From assembly GCA_964577115.1 (NCBI GenBank), contig CAZNXJ010000001.1, forward strand, positions 1-64,000: a stretch of 64,000 nucleotides of DNA. The letters are read 5' to 3'. Shown here piece after piece: positions 56,353-64,000 of this stretch. The DNA comes from CAZNXJ01 sp964577115. GTDB taxonomy: Bacteria; Planctomycetota; Planctomycetia; Pirellulales; Pirellulaceae. Each line of letters starts with the position of its first letter. The stretch's first letter is position 1. The translations under genes and the position numbers were made by a program. The notes beneath the pieces were generated by a model. The model was not told the origin of the DNA. It did not search any database and saw only the letters and a list, made by a program, of their open reading frames with translations.

Positions 56353-56390
56353 GCCCTCCCGATGCGTGCAATCGCACGGGAGGGCTTTTT
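56353..56390 (+). terminator. Intrinsic terminator after the surface-protein gene
   Basis: GCCCTCCCGATGCG (from 56353) pairs with CGCACGGGAGGGC (to 56385) around a TGCAAT loop; the stem has 13 pairs and one bulged A. Five T residues follow at 56386-56390. It lies 49 bp after the stop codon at 56304, the expected position for Rho-independent termination. Confidence 0.88.
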
Positions 56391-56693
56391 CGTTGGTCGG
56401 TGCGATGTCATACTTCGCCCCGGCGTACTAACGAACGTCACGCGCGGCGGACGAGTGCTGACGCGCACCGGGCCGCTCGCCAGCCGGCGGCTATTCGTCG
56501 ATGGGCGCTGGTAGGCCTGTTATAGTGCAGGCGTTGTCACCCGTGACGTTCTTCGCGCCCTCGATGTTGCCGTGGAGCCGCACGTGCGGCGGCCCCTGCG
56601 AGCAAGCGGGCTCGCCAGGAGAAAGTGCGAGCCCCATCGAGCGTCGTTTGTTCGCCCCGCAGGTTTCACTCGCCATCCGCTGCCAGGTGCCTT
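56391..56693 (+). promoter_or_regulatory. Putative control region of the T6SS sheath-like gene
   Basis: The region between the terminator and the gene at 56694 holds a -10-like TATAGT at 56521-56526 (weak -35), a perfect 14-bp palindrome GCCGCACGTGCGGC at 56577-56590, and a stem-loop GCGAGC/GCTCGC at 56598-56615. The palindrome could be an operator, 103 bp before the start. These are pattern-level observations only. Confidence 0.4.
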
Positions 56694-58103
56694 ATGGATC
56701 CCATTCGTGTCGGCATTACCTCCGAGCAACCTCAGGCGTCGCGGCCGGTTGATCCGCAGCGACTGCGTCTCGTCGTCGTTGGTAATTTCCAGGGGGACGT
56801 TCGACCTTCCGCCTCCAAGCCGCTCGAGCCGCATCGCATCGATCGCGACAATTTCGACGACGTGTTGGCCCGCATCGCGCCGACGATCACACTTCATGAT
56901 CGCCAAGGCAAGTCCCGCGCGTTTACCATCCGCTCGCTCGACGACCTGCATCCCGATCACCTCGTGCGCGACCCGGCGCTGCTCGGCGCAGCGCAGCCGG
57001 CCGCCGGGGGCGCCGCGACCGCGACTGGCAACGATGCTCCAGAGGCTGCATCCACTTCGGCGAACGATACGGCTGAAACTCCTACCCTGTCGCTCGACGA
57101 CATTCTCGAACAATCTCCCGCAGCGGCCGGCCCATCTGGCCGGGAGGCGGGGAATTGGGACGACGTGATCCAACGTCTTGTCGAGCCGCTCACCGAAGCC
57201 GCTCGAGCTCCCGCGCAGCCCGACCGTACCTCCGAGCACGAGCAGCTCGCCGACGCTCTCCGACATCTCTTGCGGCAGCCGGACTTCCAACAGCTCGAGG
57301 CAGCCTGGCGCGGCCTGGCGTGGCTTGTTCGGCAGGGCGATGACGAAACGTGTGCGATCTATCTGGTCGATGCCGATAAGCAGCAGTTACGCGCGGCGTG
57401 CGAGCAACCGGAGCTGGCGCGGGGAGTGGCGGAAGTAACTGGAGGGGGGCCGAGCGTCATCGTGTGCCTCGAATGCTTCACGGCAGATGAAGACGACGTT
57501 GCACTGCTGCGAACAATCACGGAGTGCGCACTTCGACTACAGGTACCGTGGGTTGCGTCGGCCGCCGGCGAGCTGATTGGCTGGTCGCCCGACGCCGGTG
57601 ATGATGCGCGCGATTGGCGGCCGTTTTCAAACGAACAACAAGCGCGATGGCAGGCGCTGCGCAGCGAACCTGGTGCTGCTTGGGTCGCGCTCGTTTGGCC
57701 GCGGTACCTCGTACGGCTGCCGTATGGTCAACGCACGCAGCCGATCGAGAGCTTCAAGTTTGAAGAACTGGCCGGCGAGTTCCACCATGAACAGCTTACG
57801 TGGGGCGCCTCGTCGCTGGTCTTCGCCGCACTCGCTGCCCGCGCATTCGAAGCCTCCGGCACCGACATGCGCTTGGGCGACGTCACACGGCTCTCGGGAC
57901 TTCCGCTGCTGATCCTCGAGGAAGATGGCGAGAAGTTCGCACACCCGTGTGGAGAGACGTTACTGAGCGAGCGTGAGGCGCGGCATATCGCCGAGCGCGG
58001 CGTTATTCCGCTACTCTCGGTACGCGGTGAAGATGTCGTCCAACTGGCCAGCTTCCATAGCCTGGCAGCCGACCGGTCGCCGCTTCGCGGCCCATGGCGA
58101 TAA
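56694..58103 (+). CDS. Type VI secretion TssB-TssC-like fused sheath protein
   Basis: The 469-aa protein joins two T6SS sheath-like parts. Residues about 15-95 match TssB: LRLVVVGNFQG, PHRIDRDNFDDVLARIAPTI, and RSLDDLHPDHLVRD. After an Ala/Thr/Ser-rich linker (100-170) the rest matches TssC: LRHLLRQPDFQQLEAAWRGLAWLVRQ, DDVALLRTITECALRLQVPWVA and AAWVALVWPRYLVRLPYG. Normal TssB (about 170 aa) and TssC (about 500 aa) are separate, so this is shorter than both added, and the TssC C-terminal region is reduced. It may be a specialised sheath or baseplate adaptor beside the true sheath genes, which would lie outside the window. It converges on clpV. Confidence 0.8.
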   Translation: MDPIRVGITSEQPQASRPVDPQRLRLVVVGNFQGDVRPSASKPLEPHRIDRDNFDDVLARIAPTITLHDRQGKSRAFTIRSLDDLHPDHLVRDPALLGAAQPAAGGAATATGNDAPEAASTSANDTAETPTLSLDDILEQSPAAAGPSGREAGNWDDVIQRLVEPLTEAARAPAQPDRTSEHEQLADALRHLLRQPDFQQLEAAWRGLAWLVRQGDDETCAIYLVDADKQQLRAACEQPELARGVAEVTGGGPSVIVCLECFTADEDDVALLRTITECALRLQVPWVASAAGELIGWSPDAGDDARDWRPFSNEQQARWQALRSEPGAAWVALVWPRYLVRLPYGQRTQPIESFKFEELAGEFHHEQLTWGASSLVFAALAARAFEASGTDMRLGDVTRLSGLPLLILEEDGEKFAHPCGETLLSEREARHIAERGVIPLLSVRGEDVVQLASFHSLAADRSPLRGPWR

Positions 58104-58185
58104 TCTGAGGGGCGCAGCGGCCGAGTCCGCCGAATCCCGGCGCGCGATCGAACGTGTCGACCGCGCGCCTCGATGCACCGATGCG

Positions 58186-60927
58186 TTACGCATCGATATC
58201 GTAGCGATACGTACCGTCCGGATTGACGTCGATCTGCACGCCACGGATGCTCGCGCCTTCGGCCATCCGAGCGAGGAACGCCGCAGACATTTCGGGCAGC
58301 ACGGTGCGTGTCAGGATGTGGTCGACGTTCCGCGCGCCCGTATCAACTTCGGTGCAGCGGGCGAGAATGGCATCAACCAGCGCGGGCGTGTAGCTGAACG
58401 TGCCGCGATAGTTTTCCTGAATGCGGCGGCCGATCTTCGCGAGCTTCAGCTCGATGATCTTCCGCATCACCTCGTCGCTCAGCGGGTAATACGGCACGAT
58501 TGTCACGCGTCCCAGGAACGCCGGTTTAAACGTCTTCAAGAGCTCCGGGAAGATCGCCTTGGTGAACTCGTCCGGATCAGGTCGCGTATCCGGGTCGCTG
58601 CACAGGCTCTTAATGAAGTCGGTGCCCGCGTTGGTCGTCATCATGATGACCGTGTTTTTGAAGTCAATATCGCGGCCTTCACCGTCCTTCATATTGCCCT
58701 TGTCGAAGACCTGATAGAACACGTCCTGAACGCCGGGGTGCGCCTTTTCCATTTCGTCGAGCAAGACGACGCTGTAGGGCTTACGGCGGACCGCTTCGGT
58801 CAGCACACCACCCTCGCCGTAGCCCACGTATCCGGGAGGCGATCCCATGAGCAGCGAGACCTTGTGTTCTTCCTTGAACTCGGACATGTTCAGCACCGTC
58901 ATGTTCTGCTCGCCGCCGTAAAGCAGGTTGGCCAGCGTGATCGCCGTCTCCGTTTTGCCAACACCGCTCGTACCGCAGAGCAGAAACACGCCGATCGGCG
59001 TGCGCGGATCAGCCAGATTCGCACGCGAGGTGCGGATGCGCTGAGCGATTTCCTCGAGCGCGTGGGACTGGCCGACGATCGACTCTTCCATGAGCGACTT
59101 GAGGTTCAGGACGGTATTGATTTCGTCGGAAACCATCCGGCCGAGCGGGATCCCGGTCCAGGCGGAGACGGTTTCGGCGACGGCCTGTGAGTTAACGCAG
59201 GGGTGCACGAGCGCTCGTTCCCCCTGAAGCGCCGCAAGCTGCTCCTCGTATTCTCGCAGTTCGACGCGCAGCTTTTCTTTCTGCTCGGGGCTCAGCTCTA
59301 CCGGAGGCTGACTGCCCGCCGGCGCGCCAGCCGCCTCGTTGCCCGCTGGCTGGGATGGATTGGATGGAGCGGCCGAGCCGTTGCCGTTGGTGTCGGGCAA
59401 ACCACTGAGCCGCGAGAGAGCATCCCGGATTTTGGCGACGAGTTCCTTTTCTTTCTCCCAGCGTTCCTGTAACCGGCCGAGCTCTTCGACGCAGGCGTCT
59501 CGCTCTTTTTCCAGTTCCGCAATCTGTTCGCTGTGATCCGCACCGGCATCCATTTCGCGTTGGAGGACGCCGATGGTGGTTTCGAGCTGGGTGATGCGGC
59601 GCTGGCAATCTTCGAGCTGCGGCGGGCTCGCGGCCTGGCTCAAACCAATGCGGGCACACGTCGTGTCGAGCAGGCTGACAGCCTTGTCGGGCAGCTGGCG
59701 CCCGGAGATATAACGCGACGAGAGCTTGACGGCATCGACCAGCGCCTCGTTCAGGATGCGGACCTTGTGGTGCTTCTCGAGCGTTGCGAGTAGGCCGCGC
59801 ATCATTTCGACGGCCGTCTTCTCATCCGGCTCTTCGACTTTCACGACCTGGAAGCGTCGCGCGAGTGCCGCGTCGCGTTCGAAGTACTTCTTGTACTCGG
59901 CCCACGTCGTCGCGGCGATCGTGCGCAGTTCGCCGCGCGCCAGCGCCGGCTTCAGCAGGTTGGCTGCATCACCTTGGCCCGCCTGGCCACCCGCGCCGAT
60001 CAACGTATGCGCTTCGTCGATGAACAGAATGATCGGCGTGGGCGAGGCTTTCACTTCCTCGATCACGGACTTCAAGCGATTCTCGAATTCACCTTTCACG
60101 CCGGCTCCAGCCTGAAGCAGGCCGAGGTCCAAGACGCGAATCGAGATATTTTGCAACGAGGGCGGCACATCCCCCGCGGCGACACGCAGCGAGAAGCCTT
60201 CCACCACGGCCGTTTTGCCGACACCAGCTTCACCCGTCAGAATCGGGTTGTTCTGACGGCGACGTGTCAGAATGTCAATCACCTGCCGGATCTCAGAGTC
60301 GCGGCCAAGTACCGGGTCGATATCTCCGTTGCGGGCGCGGGCCGTGAGGTCGATCGTGTATTGATCGAGCGACGGAGTTTTGGTGGGTCCGGTCGGTTTG
60401 CCCGGCGCCCCTTCGCTCGCCGCCCCAGCCGCTTCCATGGGCTGACCGGCTTCCGCCGTATCCGCCGAGATCGACGGCAGCTCGCGGCGCAGCACTTCCG
60501 GCGTGATCTTCGCCAGTTCGGGCGACAGGTCGCGCGCGATCCGTGCGAGCGCATCGTCGCTCAGCAGCGCGCACAGCAGGTGCCCGGTGCGCGTGGCGCG
60601 CTCGCCGTAGTCGATCGAACCGATGATCCAGGCTTCGCGCACGAGGCTCACCAGATCCGGGCTCAGCGCCGGTGGCCGCGCATTGCCGGTTTTCAACTTG
60701 TCGATGGCCTTCGTTAGATCGCGAGTGAACCGCGATACATCGACGCCGTAGTGGCGAAAAATGGCGTCCAGGTCGGTGTTGGGCGCCTCGAGAATCTTCG
60801 TGAGCCAGTGTTCAATTTCGACGTTGTAGTTCGTGCGCGATAGGCATAGACCGGCAGCGGCCTCGAGCGTTCGCCGGCAGGTTTCATTCAATTTGCCCAC
60901 CAGATTTTTCAAATTGACCTGCGCCAT
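58186..60927 (-). CDS. clpV: T6SS AAA+ ATPase TssH (ClpV)
   Basis: The 913-aa ATPase recycles contracted T6SS sheaths. The Clp N-domain spans about 1-165. The first ATPase has Walker A GEAGVGKTA, Walker B ILFIDEAHTL and the segment LGLLQAGAGVKGEFENRLK, which marks ClpV rather than ClpB (which has GAKYRGEFEERLK). A coiled-coil middle domain follows, with a Pro/Gly/Asn-rich insertion (about 535-570). The second ATPase has CGTSGVGKTE and VVLLDEMEKAH. MGSPPGYVGYGEGGVLTEAVRRKPYSV is split across its pore loop region. It lies 132 bp downstream of tssG, same strand, and its stop faces the fused sheath gene. Together with tssF and tssG this indicates a T6SS locus. Confidence 0.94.
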   Translation of the reverse strand: MAQVNLKNLVGKLNETCRRTLEAAAGLCLSRTNYNVEIEHWLTKILEAPNTDLDAIFRHYGVDVSRFTRDLTKAIDKLKTGNARPPALSPDLVSLVREAWIIGSIDYGERATRTGHLLCALLSDDALARIARDLSPELAKITPEVLRRELPSISADTAEAGQPMEAAGAASEGAPGKPTGPTKTPSLDQYTIDLTARARNGDIDPVLGRDSEIRQVIDILTRRRQNNPILTGEAGVGKTAVVEGFSLRVAAGDVPPSLQNISIRVLDLGLLQAGAGVKGEFENRLKSVIEEVKASPTPIILFIDEAHTLIGAGGQAGQGDAANLLKPALARGELRTIAATTWAEYKKYFERDAALARRFQVVKVEEPDEKTAVEMMRGLLATLEKHHKVRILNEALVDAVKLSSRYISGRQLPDKAVSLLDTTCARIGLSQAASPPQLEDCQRRITQLETTIGVLQREMDAGADHSEQIAELEKERDACVEELGRLQERWEKEKELVAKIRDALSRLSGLPDTNGNGSAAPSNPSQPAGNEAAGAPAGSQPPVELSPEQKEKLRVELREYEEQLAALQGERALVHPCVNSQAVAETVSAWTGIPLGRMVSDEINTVLNLKSLMEESIVGQSHALEEIAQRIRTSRANLADPRTPIGVFLLCGTSGVGKTETAITLANLLYGGEQNMTVLNMSEFKEEHKVSLLMGSPPGYVGYGEGGVLTEAVRRKPYSVVLLDEMEKAHPGVQDVFYQVFDKGNMKDGEGRDIDFKNTVIMMTTNAGTDFIKSLCSDPDTRPDPDEFTKAIFPELLKTFKPAFLGRVTIVPYYPLSDEVMRKIIELKLAKIGRRIQENYRGTFSYTPALVDAILARCTEVDTGARNVDHILTRTVLPEMSAAFLARMAEGASIRGVQIDVNPDGTYRYDIDA

Positions 60928-61059
60928 AGCGACTTTCGTTCCTGCGTACGAGAAGAGATCTAACGAAGCGCGCCAAAAAACTTAGGCCACGCCGGTTCCG
61001 ATGTAAACTGTTTCCTCAATAGATCGTCGGAAAACTGCGCTGCGATCGTTACCTTCCAT

Positions 61060-62160
61060 TCAAGGAGCCAACGGGTAACCATCGTGCCGAAAAACCGCAT
61101 CGTCGGGGTCGCGTTCGACGTGCTCACCGCGCAGCCACGTGTTCCAGCCGAGCCGCGCCGCGTCGTCGCCATCGACGAGGCGGCACCAGGGTGTTTCTTC
61201 TGCCATCAGGACCGGCTGCACGTGAAAATCGAACTCAGGACCAACATACAGCCGCGTCATTTGGCAGAGAGGAGCGAGCAGGTCGCCGTCCGGCATGAAG
61301 CGTTTGAATTCGGCGTAGCGGAGCGGACCGAGCCGCAATTGAAAGCTGTTTTCCACGCCCCAGACGCGCTCGCCCACCACCACCGACACGCCCAGCTGAG
61401 CATTACAACCATCGGGCTCTTCGACGGTCGGCAAGCGGGTCTGGTCCTGCGTTCGCAGGTACAACCACTCGCCGTGAAACTGCTTCACCTGCACGTTCAG
61501 ATCGAAGTAGTCGGCGAGCATCTGTTCGAGCGACACCGCATTCCGCGGCCGATGCGCAAACAGGCCGGCATAGTAAAGCGGCGCCTCGTCGTCGACCAAC
61601 AACCGGTTCTGTAGCCCACCCGTCGCCAGGCCGACTAGCGCGCGCAGGCAGAACATGAACAGATCGTCGTCGTCGTTTTGATACCGAGCCCGCTCGTAGC
61701 CGACCGGAACGCGATACTTTTCCCAGGCCCGGTAGAACAGCGAGATCACTCGATGATTAAAAATATCGAAATAATCGCGCAGCGAATAATCCTTCCGCCG
61801 CACGCGGTCGATGACGAGCTGCGTATAGTGCTGCGGGAGAACGCCACTGGGCCCCGTCAGCCCCATGAATGCCACAACCATCTCGACCGCGTCGGGAGAC
61901 TCGGCGTCGCTGCGCCGCCTGACGCTCTGGATCGCGCTGGGGGGGAACGAATGTGAGACAAGCGCCCGGAAGCGCACGATTTCTTCGTCGGGTCCGTAAT
62001 CCTGACCGACGTCATGCAGCGGCCGCCCCGTTCCGCGCTTCGCCTGCTCGACCGCGTGCAACCGCAGCAGCCGCACCGCCTGGAACCAGTCATAGCGATA
62101 CGGGGCTGCAATAATCCGGTCGACTATAGAAGTACCTGTTCCCCTGCCCGTGGAGGCCAT
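61060..62160 (-). CDS. tssG: T6SS baseplate protein TssG
   Basis: The 366-aa product is a TssG (VasB/ImpH) protein. Family features include RIIAAPYRYDWFQAVRLLRL near the N-terminus, VRFRALVSHSFPPSAIQSV, VAFMGLTGPSGVLPQHYT, and YFDIFNHRVISLFYRAWEKYR. In T6SS baseplates TssG pairs with two TssF chains and TssE to form wedges. Its start overlaps the end of tssF by 37 bp, typical of coupled genes in this operon. No signal peptide; it acts at the cytoplasmic side of the inner membrane. A start within the overlap cannot be excluded, but no nearer Met precedes the conserved part. Confidence 0.93.
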   Translation of the reverse strand: MASTGRGTGTSIVDRIIAAPYRYDWFQAVRLLRLHAVEQAKRGTGRPLHDVGQDYGPDEEIVRFRALVSHSFPPSAIQSVRRRSDAESPDAVEMVVAFMGLTGPSGVLPQHYTQLVIDRVRRKDYSLRDYFDIFNHRVISLFYRAWEKYRVPVGYERARYQNDDDDLFMFCLRALVGLATGGLQNRLLVDDEAPLYYAGLFAHRPRNAVSLEQMLADYFDLNVQVKQFHGEWLYLRTQDQTRLPTVEEPDGCNAQLGVSVVVGERVWGVENSFQLRLGPLRYAEFKRFMPDGDLLAPLCQMTRLYVGPEFDFHVQPVLMAEETPWCRLVDGDDAARLGWNTWLRGEHVERDPDDAVFRHDGYPLAP

Positions 62161-63968
62161 CGATGAATCGCCTTCTCTCGTTTATTCGACCGAGCCACCA
62201 AGGTCGTGAATGAATTGATCGAACTGTAGAGCCCGAGGAATCGTTCGAGCACCGAAGCGAACAGAAAAATCCCGCTTCCCGCGAATCGCTCTTCGGCCAG
62301 GTCGACCGTGATCTCAACTCCCCGGCAGAATCCCGCCGCCACATCACCGCCCACGCGCCCGACGACGCGGCGGCTTTGGACGCTGAGCACCGACGCGACG
62401 ATGGCACGTGTCTCCTCGGAATCCCGGAAGTCATACAACTTCAAGATCTCGCGCAGCGCCTCGGCACCGTTCTCGTTGTTGGCTAGCGATAAATGATTCA
62501 GCGACAGGTGCGAGATGAGCCGCCAGTAGGTGCCCTTCAGCAGTGCGGGACGCAGCGTCGGGGTCGGCCGAGTCAGACACTGGATACGAGCCAACCCGCC
62601 TCCCTCGGCGAACTGTAGTTTCGGCTGCCCTCCGCCGAATGGCAGCGAACGGGGCAGGTCGCGATTCAAGCACGTGACTTCGACGTCGATGGTCCAATCG
62701 CGCGGAGCGGCCGGCGAGAACCCGAGATCGACAAACGACAAATAGACTTCCGTCCCGTTATCAATGCGTCCTCCCGCATAACCGGCCTCGCGCCGCTTGG
62801 CGTACCAGAATGTCTGCTGCTTTTTCGCCTGCAGGACATGCTTGGCCGAGTAAAACGGCTCGAAGTCGACCTGCTCGCCGTCGCTGCTCGTCCCCGTCAC
62901 GCGATCAATCGAATAGACCTCGTGTGAACGGGGCCGGCGTGCATCGGGAATCACGCGATATTCGAACTCCTCGTGTCCCACGCGAATCGGTTCGGCTCGG
63001 CGCTGGAACAAATTGATCACCGGCGTACACCCCAGTCGGAACGTATCGCGGCTCACGTTCTTTTCCAGATCGGGCATGTTCCGATTGACCAGCACGAAGA
63101 CTTCGAGCCGATCGTTCATTCCGCTGAGATGGCGCGGTTTGATACCCGTTAGGTCGATGAAAAGAAATTTCTCGGGGAATGCGAAGTACTCGGACAGCAG
63201 CCGGTAGCCGATAAACGACTGCGGTCCGTAGGGGAGCACCCCTTCGTCGCGCTCAAAGCCCACCGGGCGCAGACATTTACTGGGAAGAAAAACGGGCCGC
63301 GGATCGTCCGGACCGGTAGCCAGCAGGATGCCGACGGCGTTGTTCAGCAGCAGTTCGTAGAGATCATAAACGTTCTGCGATTGACCATGGAGATAGAAGC
63401 GCAGGCGGTCGAGGGGCATCTGCCGGAAGGCGACTTTCGAGCTGAACGTCTGGAGTTCCAGTCGCAGCGCGGCCACGGCCTTGGCCGTCGCGGGATGCGC
63501 GGGAACCGGGAACGGATGCCCTTTGAAGTTCGCCGCCGCTAGTTCGATGGGCCAGAGCTTGGCGTCGTAGCACGTCCGAAACCGGCACGGATCCCCCTCG
63601 CTCAGCGTCGGCTCGGATTCAATCACTTCACCGCGAGGTACTACATAACCGCCCGACAGCTCGGCTTGGCTGCGATCAAGCGTCAGCTCGACGATCGCCA
63701 TCGACGGTACCGGAGCGAGGTAATGCGGGTAGAGAACGCCCAGCATTGCCTCGGTGATTTCCGGAAAATCGTCCTCGAGCTTGTGGCGCACCCGCGCGTT
63801 CAAATAGGCGAACGCTTCCAACAGTCGCGCGACGTGCGGGTCGTCGGAAAGGTTGGGGCCGAGCCGCAATCGTCCGGCGATTTTGGGGTGCGCTTCCGCG
63901 AACTCCTGGCCCATCTTGTTCAAGAAGGTGAGTTCGCGGCGGTAGTAGGGCAGCAGTTCGTCGGTCAT
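62124..63968 (-). CDS. tssF: T6SS baseplate protein TssF
   Basis: At 614 aa it matches TssF (VasA/ImpG). The N-terminus is diagnostic: LLPYYRRELTFLNKMGQEFAEAHPKIAGRL with DPHVARLLEAFAYLNARVRHKLEDDFPEI following in sequence (described piecewise). YPHYLAPVPSMAIVEL and the late LSHLSLNHLSLAN, LREILKLYDF are typical. It is a baseplate wedge component that binds TssG, TssE and TssK. Its ATG overlaps the stop codon of the gene upstream (ATGA at 63965-63968), so it is part of an operon extending beyond the right edge of the window. Confidence 0.94.
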   Translation of the reverse strand: MTDELLPYYRRELTFLNKMGQEFAEAHPKIAGRLRLGPNLSDDPHVARLLEAFAYLNARVRHKLEDDFPEITEAMLGVLYPHYLAPVPSMAIVELTLDRSQAELSGGYVVPRGEVIESEPTLSEGDPCRFRTCYDAKLWPIELAAANFKGHPFPVPAHPATAKAVAALRLELQTFSSKVAFRQMPLDRLRFYLHGQSQNVYDLYELLLNNAVGILLATGPDDPRPVFLPSKCLRPVGFERDEGVLPYGPQSFIGYRLLSEYFAFPEKFLFIDLTGIKPRHLSGMNDRLEVFVLVNRNMPDLEKNVSRDTFRLGCTPVINLFQRRAEPIRVGHEEFEYRVIPDARRPRSHEVYSIDRVTGTSSDGEQVDFEPFYSAKHVLQAKKQQTFWYAKRREAGYAGGRIDNGTEVYLSFVDLGFSPAAPRDWTIDVEVTCLNRDLPRSLPFGGGQPKLQFAEGGGLARIQCLTRPTPTLRPALLKGTYWRLISHLSLNHLSLANNENGAEALREILKLYDFRDSEETRAIVASVLSVQSRRVVGRVGGDVAAGFCRGVEITVDLAEERFAGSGIFLFASVLERFLGLYSSINSFTTLVARSNKREKAIHRWPPRAGEQVLL

Positions 63969-64000
63969 CGCAGTTCCGCCTGGACTTCGAACTTTCCATC
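63965..64000 (-). CDS. 3' end of an upstream T6SS gene, probably TssE
   Basis: Only the last eleven codons are in the window, DGKFEVQAELR then TGA, overlapping the tssF start by four bases. In many T6SS operons the order is tssE-tssF-tssG, and TssE (gp25-like) ends in a similar beta strand. The identification rests on gene order, not on a recognisable domain. Confidence 0.5.
   Translation of the reverse strand, partial: DGKFEVQAELR

Noticed and set aside
57973..59190. 405-aa + strand frame opposite clpV
   Set aside because: The clpV motifs on the other strand are decisive and the frame overlaps the 3' end of the fused sheath gene.
58186..60927. General disaggregase ClpB
   Set aside because: The segment LLQAGAGVKGEFENRLK and the adjacent tssF/tssG genes point to ClpV.

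Overview
The window looks like a chromosomal segment of a high-GC planctomycete, probably of the Pirellulales type. The markers are a paired DUF1501 protein and a cytochrome-c/DUF1549/DUF1553 protein, a giant secreted protein with the planctomycete LEPR-XLL-like N-terminal motif and a dockerin, a secreted sulfatase, a Tat-targeted Gfo/Idh oxidoreductase, a multi-heme PA14 protein, and a membrane-anchored Ser/Thr kinase with a very long C-terminal region. No rRNA, tRNA, CRISPR array, insertion sequence or phage gene was seen.

Left part (1-13.9 kb), mostly housekeeping: a duplicated intergenic repeat, a FliN-type flagellar switch protein, nadA, an Ala/Pro-rich repeat protein, an unknown beta-rich protein overlapping prfB, prfB itself with an intact programmed +1 frameshift site, floA (flotillin-like), mnmA, a Tat-exported polysaccharide-deacetylase-like protein, a SUMF1-fold protein without the catalytic cysteines, and two coupled ABC exporter half-transporters that together appear to make one canonical and one degenerate ATP site.

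Middle part (14-37.5 kb), planctomycete catabolic and envelope genes: DUF1501 + PSD1 cytochrome pair, a tandem class II aldolase whose second half has lost the active site, a secreted nucleoside-hydrolase-like protein, a sulfatase, HrpA helicase, an SMP-30/gluconolactonase-like enzyme, a five-CxxCH PA14 protein, a Gfo/Idh/MocA oxidoreductase (preceded by a possible gene relic), a MazG-like pyrophosphohydrolase, and two envelope proteases (tail-specific protease Ctp/Prc and SppA).

Right part (37.6-64 kb), the least conventional region: a 1683-aa membrane protein with a caspase-like domain lacking the catalytic Cys plus a von Willebrand A domain, a TonB-dependent receptor, a 1.7-kaa receptor-like Ser/Thr kinase with a large insertion in its kinase domain, a 1628-aa repeat/dockerin surface protein with a clear terminator, and then part of a type VI secretion system: a TssB-TssC-like fused protein, TssH/ClpV, TssG, TssF and the tail end of what is probably TssE. 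The T6SS genes run leftward from beyond the right edge, while the fused sheath-like gene converges on clpV. Whether the kinase, pseudo-caspase and surface protein work with the T6SS is inference from proximity only.
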